Positions 57,692 through 64,000 of a stretch of 64,000 nt of DNA are shown here, one piece after another (within the stretch, counting starts at the first letter, position 1; each line of letters opens with the position of its first letter). The DNA is taken from positions 1-64,000 of the IMG/VR virus record IMGVR_UViG_3300011116_001123. One strand, given 5' to 3'. The translations under genes and the position numbers were made by a program. This DNA is from a virus. The notes under the pieces are model-generated. The model had not been told where the DNA came from. It did no database searches and saw only the letters and a program-made list of their open reading frames with translations.

Positions 57692-58102
57692 TCAACTGAC
57701 AGAAAAATATTTTTTTAATATTGTCCGCAAATTCGACTCCAACCCCAATTTTTTTGTTTCTTCGAGAGTGAAATATCCACATTTACTGTGCTCGTGTCCA
57801 TCTGATGCCGCATCTAAATCAGGTAGTATTTCATCACCTAATTCAGATATAAACACATAAATAAAGTCATTGTTGGACTCATCATTGTCGATTGTAGGAA
57901 TTGTTCCAATGAAATCTATATCATTCTCTGATAATTCAAAGTCAGTCTCCTCATATAATTCACGAACCGCAGCTTCTCTTGGAGTTTCTCCCCTCTCAAT
58001 TTTACCTGTGGGAATGAACCATTGATTTGCATGAGATTGGTTTTCATTACGTTTACATAATAAAAACTTATCTCTGTATTTTAGTATTACACCTGAGTAC
58101 AT
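57692..58102 (-). CDS. NUDIX hydrolase
   Basis: 136 residues. The NUDIX box is complete: GKIERGETPREAAVRELYEE (G-x5-E-x7-R-E-x2-E-E). Substrate unknown; the family removes nucleoside diphosphates linked to another moiety. Ends with a basic-hydrophobic tail (TILKKYFSVS). Confidence 0.9.
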   Translation of the reverse strand: MYSGVILKYRDKFLLCKRNENQSHANQWFIPTGKIERGETPREAAVRELYEETDFELSENDIDFIGTIPTIDNDESNNDFIYVFISELGDEILPDLDAASDGHEHSKCGYFTLEETKKLGLESNLRTILKKYFSVS

Positions 58103-58116
58103 TTTAACTTAATTTG

Positions 58117-58124
58117 TATTTATA
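58117..58124 (+). promoter_or_regulatory. Late-type box TATTTATA
   Basis: Three bases before the ATG at 58128; located in the divergent gap with the NUDIX gene. Confidence 0.45.
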
Positions 58125-58127
58125 ATT

Positions 58128-58475
58128 ATGGATGTTTCAATAAATAATCACAGATTCGAAGTTATTACTCTTTTGGACCCACGTTCCCAACAAATTGGAA
58201 TGATGGGTAAAAGATTTTCCCATATCAAACAAGGTATGTTATTTTTGATGGGAGGTAAAGAACAATGTTTTTGGATGAAAAACTGTATTGTACCTTTAGA
58301 CATTATTATAATAAAAAATAATGTCATTGTCAACATCCATCATGATTGTCCTCCTTGTCTTCAAGAGGATTGTCCAACTTATTGTGGTAACGGTAATATT
58401 GTATTGGAATTACGTGGTGGAGCTTGTCAAAAGTTGGATATCAAACCTGGAGACACAGTTAATTATCTGCTTTAG
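58128..58475 (+). CDS. DUF192-family protein
   Basis: 115 residues. GMMGKRFSHIKQGMLFLM, FWMKNCIVPLDIIII and LELRGGACQKLDIKPGDTV match the DUF192 family, small proteins often secreted or linked to envelope functions. No signal peptide here. Extra cysteines (CPPCLQEDCPTYC) could bind metal. Its 3' end overlaps the DHH gene by 17 bases. Confidence 0.8.
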   Translation: MDVSINNHRFEVITLLDPRSQQIGMMGKRFSHIKQGMLFLMGGKEQCFWMKNCIVPLDIIIIKNNVIVNIHHDCPPCLQEDCPTYCGNGNIVLELRGGACQKLDIKPGDTVNYLL

Positions 58476-59865
58476 ATTGTTCAATTTTTTCTTTTAAAAC
58501 TTTTTGAAATTGATTTGCAATCATCTTCGTGAACTTAACCGATGGACTATCTTCCGATTCAGGGTTGTATCTGTAGTTACCTTGAGGTGGTCTTGTACTT
58601 CTTCCTAAGTAGTTTAATCCTGATATGTTTGTGATACACTTATGTCCACCAGAGTTTGATTGAATCAAGTCCCAAGCATTAACACCTATTTTATCCAAAA
58701 TTTTCATTTCATCTTCAGTCAAACTATTGAAAGGTTTTTCCATCAAAGATTGGATTTTATCCATAACTTTTTCACCACCATCTATGACCGTTATTTTGTC
58801 TCCATACAATGCTTTAAAATCTTTGAAGGTAAATCCAATACTTTCAGGACCGACACTTGTTTCACTTACCCACTTTATCGTTGATAATGGAACAGTTTTT
58901 TGTTTTAACTGTTCTTCCCATTTTCCGAGTACTTCTTGAGCAATTTCACCCAAATTCACACCTTTGAGTTGTCTGTCAAGTTTGAATGGATTACATGATG
59001 CTTGAACCAAACCCATCGGCCATACCATAATTAAAAAATCAGCCTCAGGATTGTTCTTATATGGAGTATATCTATCGTAAGAACCTGGCTTGAACATGCT
59101 TCCTCCACCATATTGGAAAATAATATTATCCGTTACAGTCGGAAATGATTTCATCTTCTCTGTATAATCTTCAGCATTTTTCTGAAGTTCTTCAGCTGAA
59201 GGTGCTCCAACCGACTTCATCCAAGATTTAATATTATTCAAGATAGACATCAGAGATGGTTGTGAATCCATAACTAACATCTCTAAGAAACCAGGTTTGT
59301 TCTTAAAGGCTAATAATAGTTTATTAATTACTAATCCCAATAACATCTTATTACCTTGAAGAGAAGTTTCTCTATCTAATCGGAACAAATAATTTACCAC
59401 ATCCTCTGGACTTAAGTTTTGTCTTGCAAAATCTGCTGAGTCAACTGTGTTAATTAACAATATATCAGATGATGGGAATAGGTCTCTTGGTGAAACGACC
59501 TGTGAAATAGTTGCAACATTAGACCGAGATTGTCGAAATGACGTAGATTTTGTATCTTCAGCACCCGCTTGTCTATCATGATGATCCGTATGAATAACAA
59601 ACATTGGTTTACCATGCGCAAAGTCAACAAGTACGGGCATTGTATCTCCCATTGCGTCATTCTTTTTTACCGCAAATTCTTTGTCACCATATTGAATTAC
59701 ATGGGCATCGACAACATCGATACCGTTATCCTCAAGGTATTTTTTCATTGCAATTGCGGTGGTTACACCATCTAAATCCTGATGGAAGTAGATTTCAGCT
59801 TTTGGATATCTTTTACTTAATCCTTTTATATCCCTAATACCACCCTCTTTTATTATTTTTTTCAT
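58459..59865 (-). CDS. Tagged DHH-family phosphoesterase
   Basis: 468 residues. A short style A tag, MKKIIKEGGIRDI (IKE-G), precedes DHH motifs: FHQDLDGVTTAIAM, VDFAHGKP and HTDHHDRQ. A helical middle is followed by a DHHA1-like end with GGHKCITNISGL. The family includes RecJ exonucleases and oligoribonucleases/c-di-NMP phosphodiesterases; which one is not clear. If ejected it could degrade nucleic acids or signal nucleotides, for example those of CBASS-like defences. Overlaps the 59862 gene by 4 bases. Confidence 0.8.
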   Translation of the reverse strand: MKKIIKEGGIRDIKGLSKRYPKAEIYFHQDLDGVTTAIAMKKYLEDNGIDVVDAHVIQYGDKEFAVKKNDAMGDTMPVLVDFAHGKPMFVIHTDHHDRQAGAEDTKSTSFRQSRSNVATISQVVSPRDLFPSSDILLINTVDSADFARQNLSPEDVVNYLFRLDRETSLQGNKMLLGLVINKLLLAFKNKPGFLEMLVMDSQPSLMSILNNIKSWMKSVGAPSAEELQKNAEDYTEKMKSFPTVTDNIIFQYGGGSMFKPGSYDRYTPYKNNPEADFLIMVWPMGLVQASCNPFKLDRQLKGVNLGEIAQEVLGKWEEQLKQKTVPLSTIKWVSETSVGPESIGFTFKDFKALYGDKITVIDGGEKVMDKIQSLMEKPFNSLTEDEMKILDKIGVNAWDLIQSNSGGHKCITNISGLNYLGRSTRPPQGNYRYNPESEDSPSVKFTKMIANQFQKVLKEKIEQSKADN

Positions 59866-60224
59866 TGAAACTGTTTTTTAACCCACTCGAGAAAATTTCC
59901 CCAATAATCTTCGTGTACACCATATTCGTTGGCAACTATGTTTTTCAACATAATTTTGTCTTTCTCAGGCATTTTCGCGTAAGTTTTGTCTCCAAATTGA
60001 CCATCTGTAGGATATACTCCAATCATTTCTTGATATTTAGCAATCGCTTTCTCAGTCTCTGAATTTCGTCCAGTTCTACCATCCACTACTAAACCAGCAT
60101 TCATTCTTTTATTCAGAAAAGCCTGAATTCTATAAATGTGCTCTCGGTGATACATTTGTTCGTTAATCACTCTTTTAACTACTCTTGTCAAGTCGGACTC
60201 CGTCAATTTAATTATTTTTGCCAT
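59862..60224 (-). CDS. Tagged peptidoglycan-binding protein (style B)
   Basis: 120 residues. Tag MAKIIKLTESDLTRVVKR, then VINEQ. Residues about 30-90 look like a divergent peptidoglycan-binding type 1 domain (RIQAFLNKR; VDGRTGRNSETEKAIAKYQ; TDGQFGDKTYAKM). Ends with a helix (NFLEWVKKQFQ). Confidence 0.7.
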   Translation of the reverse strand: MAKIIKLTESDLTRVVKRVINEQMYHREHIYRIQAFLNKRMNAGLVVDGRTGRNSETEKAIAKYQEMIGVYPTDGQFGDKTYAKMPEKDKIMLKNIVANEYGVHEDYWGNFLEWVKKQFQ

Positions 60225-60226
60225 GA

Positions 60227-60598
60227 TTAGTACTTAAGGGTTAATAAGTATTTTGATTTGTTTATCGTAGCCAACATTTCATCACGGATGTTCAACAAAT
60301 CAGTATCATATCTTGTATCCAATCGATCCGAAAAACTAACCAAAAATTCTGTGATTCCATCCAAAAAATTCTGCATGCTAATTGAAGATATATCTTGGAA
60401 CATTAACGCAAACTCAGGGTCAAACTTGGGTCTACCATACTTTCCCATCATTACTTCTGTAAATTCATCGATTAAGTCACCGAGTCCATCATATATTTCT
60501 CCGTAAGTTCTGTGTTTTGCATCTCCATATGTCTGCCAATGCAAAAACTTCCATTGAAGTTGCATTTGTACCAATTTTTTTATTAGTTCTTCTTTCAT
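60227..60598 (-). CDS. Ferritin-like (Dps/DUF5856-type) protein
   Basis: 123 residues, four-helix type. QWKFLHWQTYGDAKHRTYGE and LGDLIDEFTEVMMGKYG supply a His/Asp/Glu pattern like the Dps/ferritin-like family found in phages (DUF5856 as I recall it). A role in DNA or metal binding is plausible. Late box TATTTATT at plus 60602-60609. Confidence 0.7.
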   Translation of the reverse strand: MKEELIKKLVQMQLQWKFLHWQTYGDAKHRTYGEIYDGLGDLIDEFTEVMMGKYGRPKFDPEFALMFQDISSISMQNFLDGITEFLVSFSDRLDTRYDTDLLNIRDEMLATINKSKYLLTLKY

Positions 60599-60601
60599 GA
60601 T

Positions 60602-60609
60602 AATAAATA
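60602..60609 (-). promoter_or_regulatory. Late-type box TATTTATT
   Basis: Three bases upstream of the ATG at 60598. Confidence 0.5.
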
Positions 60610-60619
60610 CCTCATAAAC

Positions 60620-60645
60620 AAAAAAAAGGTCTTTCGGGACCTTTT
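60620..60645 (-). terminator. Intrinsic terminator after the methyltransferase gene
   Basis: AAAAGGTC/GACCTTTT stem; overlaps the 3' end of the gene at 60644. Confidence 0.65.
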
Positions 60646-61507
60646 AAGTTTGAGTTTGTGTAAAATCAAATTCTCCTTGTTTTTTACTGTTCACAAAAAA
60701 CTGAACCCTTTTTCTAACCACTTCACAATAGTTGGGGCTCAATTCAATTCCAATCCATCTACGGCCAAGAATTTCCGCACTAACCAACGAAGTTCCCGAA
60801 CCAGCAAAAGGGTCTAAAACTACATCATTCTTATATGTAAGAATTTTTATTGCTTTCGAAGGAATATCCATCGAGAATGTTGCCTTTGTTTGTTGTTTTG
60901 TGTCGGCAAAGTATTCCCATTGACCATAAACCAAACTCATAAATTCTTTCTTATCTTCTTCTTTGTATATGGTTTTCCTCTTCGAAGAACCATCTTCTTG
61001 TTCAATGTCAATTACTTCGGATTCCCATTGTGGGTCCCCTTTCAATTTCTTAATTCTATCTTTTTTGTAAGCAAGAATCACACATTCTTTCGGATTATAA
61101 ATGTACGGACTTGAGGGAGACATCCAAGAACCCCAAGCGGTAGTTTTACTTCTATGAGGAGAATTCTCATCCAAGTCCACAAGACCATAAAACTTAAATC
61201 CAACTTTTTTCATGATGGACCAAAACTCCGCCATAAATAAAACTCTACCTCCACGATCTTGAACATTGACTTCATAAGGGATGTTAATCGCAATCCTACC
61301 ATCATCTTTAAGAACTCTGAACGCCTGAGTCAACCAATCATCCGTGAACCTCCAATAAGAGTTCATAGATTGATTATCATCGTGAACGTCGTAATCTATC
61401 CCCACGTTGTATGGGGGTGAGGTAACAATTAAATCAATTATTGACTCAGGTAATTTACCCATCTCAACAACACAATCACCATTTATAATCCTATTTGTTT
61501 CGAACAT
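60644..61507 (-). CDS. DNA N4-cytosine/N6-adenine methyltransferase, beta class
   Basis: 287 residues. Catalytic [12 protein letters not shown] comes before the SAM motif [16 protein letters not shown], the order of the beta class, which holds many N6-adenine and N4-cytosine enzymes. Target sequence cannot be read. Probably protects phage DNA against host restriction; no paired restriction gene is adjacent. Confidence 0.92.
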   Translation of the reverse strand: MFETNRIINGDCVVEMGKLPESIIDLIVTSPPYNVGIDYDVHDDNQSMNSYWRFTDDWLTQAFRVLKDDGRIAINIPYEVNVQDRGGRVLFMAEFWSIMKKVGFKFYGLVDLDENSPHRSKTTAWGSWMSPSSPYIYNPKECVILAYKKDRIKKLKGDPQWESEVIDIEQEDGSSKRKTIYKEEDKKEFMSLVYGQWEYFADTKQQTKATFSMDIPSKAIKILTYKNDVVLDPFAGSGTSLVSAEILGRRWIGIELSPNYCEVVRKRVQFFVNSKKQGEFDFTQTQT

Positions 61508-61512
61508 ATTTT

Positions 61513-61746
61513 TTATTTTATAATAACAACATCACCTTCCCAAATTACCTCATTTGCAAAACAACTAACATGATGTTTATCAACTTTAGTTGCTCTTACA
61601 CTATCCCAAACTTCATCGCGAGTTGTATGAACAGGTACTTCAAAAATAACATTTGAACAAAGGTGTTCTATACCATCAACAATTATTCTCCAATAATGGT
61701 AATCGTCTTCGCATTGGGTATTCCACCTTACTTTTACATCAATCAT
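61513..61746 (-). CDS. Small protein of unknown function
   Basis: 77 residues, beta-rich ([31 protein letters not shown]). Overlaps the nucleotidyltransferase gene by 4 bases; part of a four-gene operon. Confidence 0.65.
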   Translation of the reverse strand: MIDVKVRWNTQCEDDYHYWRIIVDGIEHLCSNVIFEVPVHTTRDEVWDSVRATKVDKHHVSCFANEVIWEGDVVIIK

Positions 61747-62144
61747 AATTTACCTTCCTTTCTCATTTGTTCTCTGATTTTTGTGGCAGAGATATCCGAA
61801 ACTTCTTGAGGTGGAATGTGTTCAATAATGTCATAACCGACTCCTCTACCAAAATTAATAGATTCTATATTAGGGATAATAATAACTTTAACTCTACCCT
61901 CCATAATTAAGTCTATAAGTTCTCCAGTGATTCTATTCTCAACCTCTTGTGAAGTATAAGGATTTTTATCGTCAGGTTCAATGTCTCTAATACAAATTAG
62001 AACATTTTTACCTTCGTCTAATATTTCATTCACAATCCACCTATGTCCAGCATGAAAGGGTTGAAATCTTCCCACAAACATGGAATATTGTTTACCTCCC
62101 GTATTTTTTAATTTTGGATCTCCCTCGACGTGTACCTTTTTCAT
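61743..62144 (-). CDS. NMNAT-like nucleotidyltransferase
   Basis: 133 residues. MFVGRFQPFHAGHRWIVN carries the HxGH motif and the C-terminus has ISATKIREQM (I-S-A-T-x-I-R), the pattern of nicotinamide-nucleotide adenylyltransferases and relatives. The substrate could be NMN (NAD synthesis) or another. ATGA-type 4-base overlap with the kinase gene. Confidence 0.85.
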   Translation of the reverse strand: MKKVHVEGDPKLKNTGGKQYSMFVGRFQPFHAGHRWIVNEILDEGKNVLICIRDIEPDDKNPYTSQEVENRITGELIDLIMEGRVKVIIIPNIESINFGRGVGYDIIEHIPPQEVSDISATKIREQMRKEGKL

Positions 62145-62593
62145 TTTTGTTTTTGATTTGTTTTTATGAACTCCAAAATAATATTTACAGAATCCTCAAT
62201 TGAGACCTTGGTTGTATCAATATCAATGAAATTCTCAGTTGGTTGTTGATATTCTTTAACGAAATAATCTTCTCTACCTCTAACTTCGGTGGTGTGTACA
62301 TAAACTTCGATAAGTTTATCTCCCATCTTTGATTTGAACCTATCTCTTTGGTCTTTATATGGAGACACCAAAGAAACAAATACGTGTTTACCTTTATTAT
62401 GAAGATATTCTGAGATTTGTTGAGCAAGTTCAATATTCTTTCTCCGTCCAACTTCGGAGTAATCCTTATTATCAAATAAATCCCTCAAATCATCACCATC
62501 AATGTGAAATACATCTGACCCCATGTTCAACATTATTTGTTTACATAGAGTTGTCTTACCCGATCCAGGTTGTCCCGTTAACCAAACTATCAT
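62141..62593 (-). CDS. Adenylylsulfate kinase (CysC)-like P-loop kinase
   Basis: 150 residues. P-loop LTGQPGSGKTTLCKQ, then FHIDGDDLRDLF and YSEVGRRKNIELAQQI, as in APS kinases, which make PAPS. The sulfate role is not certain; related phage kinases may use other substrates. Overlaps neighbours by 4 bases on both sides. Confidence 0.85.
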   Translation of the reverse strand: MIVWLTGQPGSGKTTLCKQIMLNMGSDVFHIDGDDLRDLFDNKDYSEVGRRKNIELAQQISEYLHNKGKHVFVSLVSPYKDQRDRFKSKMGDKLIEVYVHTTEVRGREDYFVKEYQQPTENFIDIDTTKVSIEDSVNIILEFIKTNQKQK

Positions 62594-62814
62594 TTTTCTA
62601 AATTTTTGATTTTTCTATCTAAATAAAATGCGGCTTTCTTCAAGTCTTCAAGTTCTTTTGTTTGGTCTTTTTTACCAGCCCTTGCAACGTATTTAACAAC
62701 GTTGAATAGATACGCATCTTTATCTAAATCCCACGCCTCACATACTTTGATAACCTCATAGGTATTGTCCTCACCCCCATAATGATTAGGGTGATTTACC
62801 ATTTCTTTATTCAT
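62590..62814 (-). CDS. DUF3310-like protein
   Basis: 74 residues from ATG 62814. VNHPNHYGG, then EVIKVCEAWDLDKDAYLFNVVKYVARAG shortened pattern (FNVVKYVARAGKK) and LEDLKKAAFYLDRKI match DUF3310, a common phage family of unknown role. A longer start at 62847 is possible. Confidence 0.8.
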   Translation of the reverse strand: MNKEMVNHPNHYGGEDNTYEVIKVCEAWDLDKDAYLFNVVKYVARAGKKDQTKELEDLKKAAFYLDRKIKNLEK

Positions 62815-62930
62815 TGTTTTTACCCCACTTTTTTCCAATGTATTCATTGTATCTATCATATTTTCTTGGACTGTATAGAATCCAAACAAAATAGATATCA
62901 ATGAACCATTCTATTTTTTTTAGAATTTTT

Positions 62931-63152
62931 TTAATTTTTTCCAAAATATTGTTCGATGGTTTCAAGTCTTTCATCAGCATCTGCCAACATACGGAGAGCT
63001 TCTTCAGCATTCTCATAAAAGTCTTTGGTTGAATGGTCACCGATACCTACACCTGTATTACCTAACAAGTCCAGGGTTAATAGTGCTTTAGCCTTATCCG
63101 CCTCTGCTGAGGTCTTTAACATTTTGATTAGATTTTTATTCATAACTTTCAT
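62931..63152 (-). CDS. Small helical protein
   Basis: 73 residues, helical and acidic (AEADKAKALLTLDLLGN; ALRMLADADERLETIEQYF). Overlaps the 63136 gene by 17 bases. No family recognised. Confidence 0.6.
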   Translation of the reverse strand: MKVMNKNLIKMLKTSAEADKAKALLTLDLLGNTGVGIGDHSTKDFYENAEEALRMLADADERLETIEQYFGKN

Positions 63153-63336
63153 TTTGATTAATTAAATTTAATATTTGTTCATCGGTTTTTCCTTGAACGT
63201 GCATGTTGAAAATAAGAGAACAGGTATCATTCTCGAAATACAACATATCACTTTTCCCGTAATATTCTTTCAATCTCCTTTCTTTGAGGGCTGTGACACA
63301 TTGGTCAAGTTTTACCCATCTCTTGTTAACGCTCAT
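63136..63336 (-). CDS. Small protein of unknown function
   Basis: 66 residues. Basic N-terminus (LKERRLKEYYGKSD) and a short strand/helix end (LIFNMHVQGKTDEQILNL). No motif. Confidence 0.55.
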   Translation of the reverse strand: MSVNKRWVKLDQCVTALKERRLKEYYGKSDMLYFENDTCSLIFNMHVQGKTDEQILNLINQNESYE

Positions 63337-63354
63337 TTTGAAAATATAATAAAG

Positions 63355-64000
63355 TTAGTTCTGAGAGTCAAAGTTATTAATTTTTTCGAAATTAACAACT
63401 TGAAAAATATAAGACATAACTTTTCTTTTGATAATAGGTACCATCGTTTCCTCGAATGGAAAATTCTGTGAACATTTGATTTCGAATATGGGTAGATTTT
63501 TATAAAATTCTGTTTGATTCCATTTTGAATTCGAATCAATAATTTCAGTGAGTGTTCGTTCATCCATCCCACCTTCAGATATCAAACTCAAATGTGTCCT
63601 GTTTGTAGACTTATCTTTTTTGTCAGCCTTAATTTCATACTCCCACACGTACATTTTTTCTTCTGACTTTCGATAGAAAAAAATATATCCTGAGCCTGAA
63701 ACTAAATTGTTTTTGTTTTTTCTCAAATACAAATCAATAGATTCGAATGCAATATTCCATATTGATTTGGCGATGTTGAAAGCATCAAATAGTTTTGGGC
63801 CTGAAAACTTCAGAGTTTTATCTAATTCATTTTCTTCTTGTTCGGTTAATTGTCTTGGTTTCTTTGGGGTCAATTCTTTAACAAGAATTTCATCATCAGG
63901 TGATTCGAATTTTTTGTTGGTTAACAAAAGTGTATTCTCCTTTGAGATTGACTGAATATTTGCAAGATGTAATGACAATTCCACAAAATTTGGGTATAAC
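63355..64000 (-). CDS. Protein of unknown function, partial (runs off right edge)
   Basis: At least 215 residues. The frame stays open from 63355 to the window edge; a GTG at 63984 is only one possible start. Mixed alpha/beta: KKPRQLTEQEENELDKTL, YIFFYRKSEEKMYVWEYEI. No recognised motif. Confidence 0.6.
   Translation of the reverse strand, partial: LYPNFVELSLHLANIQSISKENTLLLTNKKFESPDDEILVKELTPKKPRQLTEQEENELDKTLKFSGPKLFDAFNIAKSIWNIAFESIDLYLRKNKNNLVSGSGYIFFYRKSEEKMYVWEYEIKADKKDKSTNRTHLSLISEGGMDERTLTEIIDSNSKWNQTEFYKNLPIFEIKCSQNFPFEETMVPIIKRKVMSYIFQVVNFEKINNFDSQN

Noticed and set aside
1766-60609. Exact T4 late promoter TATAAATA as the driver of the tagged genes
   Set aside because: The coding-strand box is TATTTATn, the reverse complement of the T4 consensus, so identity with T4 is not claimed.
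60644-61507. Full restriction-modification system with the methyltransferase
   Set aside because: No neighbouring gene within the operon shows a restriction nuclease, and the possible nucleases at 29924 and 36732 lie far away.

Overview
The window looks like a 64 kb accessory stretch of a large lytic phage genome whose host is probably a member of the Bacteroidota. Reasons: AT-rich, densely packed short genes with many ATGA-type overlaps; three different lysin-type enzymes or domain sets; a tail/virion-type protein and holin-like membrane proteins; non-Shine-Dalgarno starts; and host-type promoters of the Bacteroidota form TTTG-N19/20-TAnnTTTG. No capsid, portal, terminase or DNA polymerase III/T4 replication gene is present, so the phage cannot be named from this window.

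The dominant signal is a set of about thirty otherwise unrelated proteins that share short N-terminal tags of four related styles: (A) M-K-x-I-I-[ST]-E-[SG]-R-L; (B) M-x-K-I-I-R-L-T-E-x-D-L followed by V-I-x-E-Q; (C) S-E-E-E-x-x-R-I followed by x-x-E-Q; (D) M-N-L-Q-E-D-I-D-R-I-K-E-V-M-G-I-N-E. Nearly all end in [IL]-x-E followed by Q, S, G, A or E. This resembles the T4 capsid-targeting sequence of internal head proteins, which the T4 prohead protease cuts after [IL]-x-E. I infer that these genes encode head-packaged, ejected cargo. The bodies behind the tags include a GH24-like lysozyme, peptidoglycan-binding proteins, a HExxH metallopeptidase, a caspase-like His/Cys protein, PD-(D/E)XK-like nucleases, a DHH phosphoesterase and an OmpA-like domain, besides many unknowns. 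Most tagged genes start 4-25 bases downstream of a TATTTATn box, a candidate late promoter, whereas several untagged genes and the tRNA-like locus start at TAnnTTTG boxes.

Layout. 1-2.6 kb: edge of a secreted cohesin/dockerin-like gene, a second secreted protein and a GH19 endolysin. 2.7-8.7 kb: small early-type genes, a phosphoesterase, a holin-like protein, a tail-type protein and a structured RNA locus with an unusual tRNA (D-loop hairpin insertion). 8.8-19.3 kb: tagged cargo genes, a secreted nuclease and a W/N/G-rich lipoprotein. 19.3-21.9 kb: an HldE-like kinase/nucleotidyltransferase/cupin set and an A-type Fe-S carrier. 22-25 kb: SGNH hydrolase plus glycosyltransferase-like genes. 25-39 kb: the main tagged-cargo array, including the lysozyme, nuclease, caspase-like and metallopeptidase genes, interspersed with a four-copy intergenic repeat. 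37.9-40.2 kb: two non-coding stretches with five perfect DnaA boxes, a candidate origin. 40.2-46.3 kb: glycosyltransferase, LpxH-like phosphoesterase and a second SGNH/glycosyltransferase cassette. 46.3-49 kb: tandem tagged paralogs. 49-55 kb: DoxX-like protein, UmuC with a catalytically altered UmuD, membrane genes and SpeD. 55-64 kb: zinc-ribbon and DnaJ-type zinc proteins, NUDIX, DUF192, tagged DHH phosphoesterase, ferritin-like protein, DNA methyltransferase, nucleotidyltransferase plus APS-kinase-like operon and DUF3310.

Functions are assigned by reading motifs; no database search was possible.
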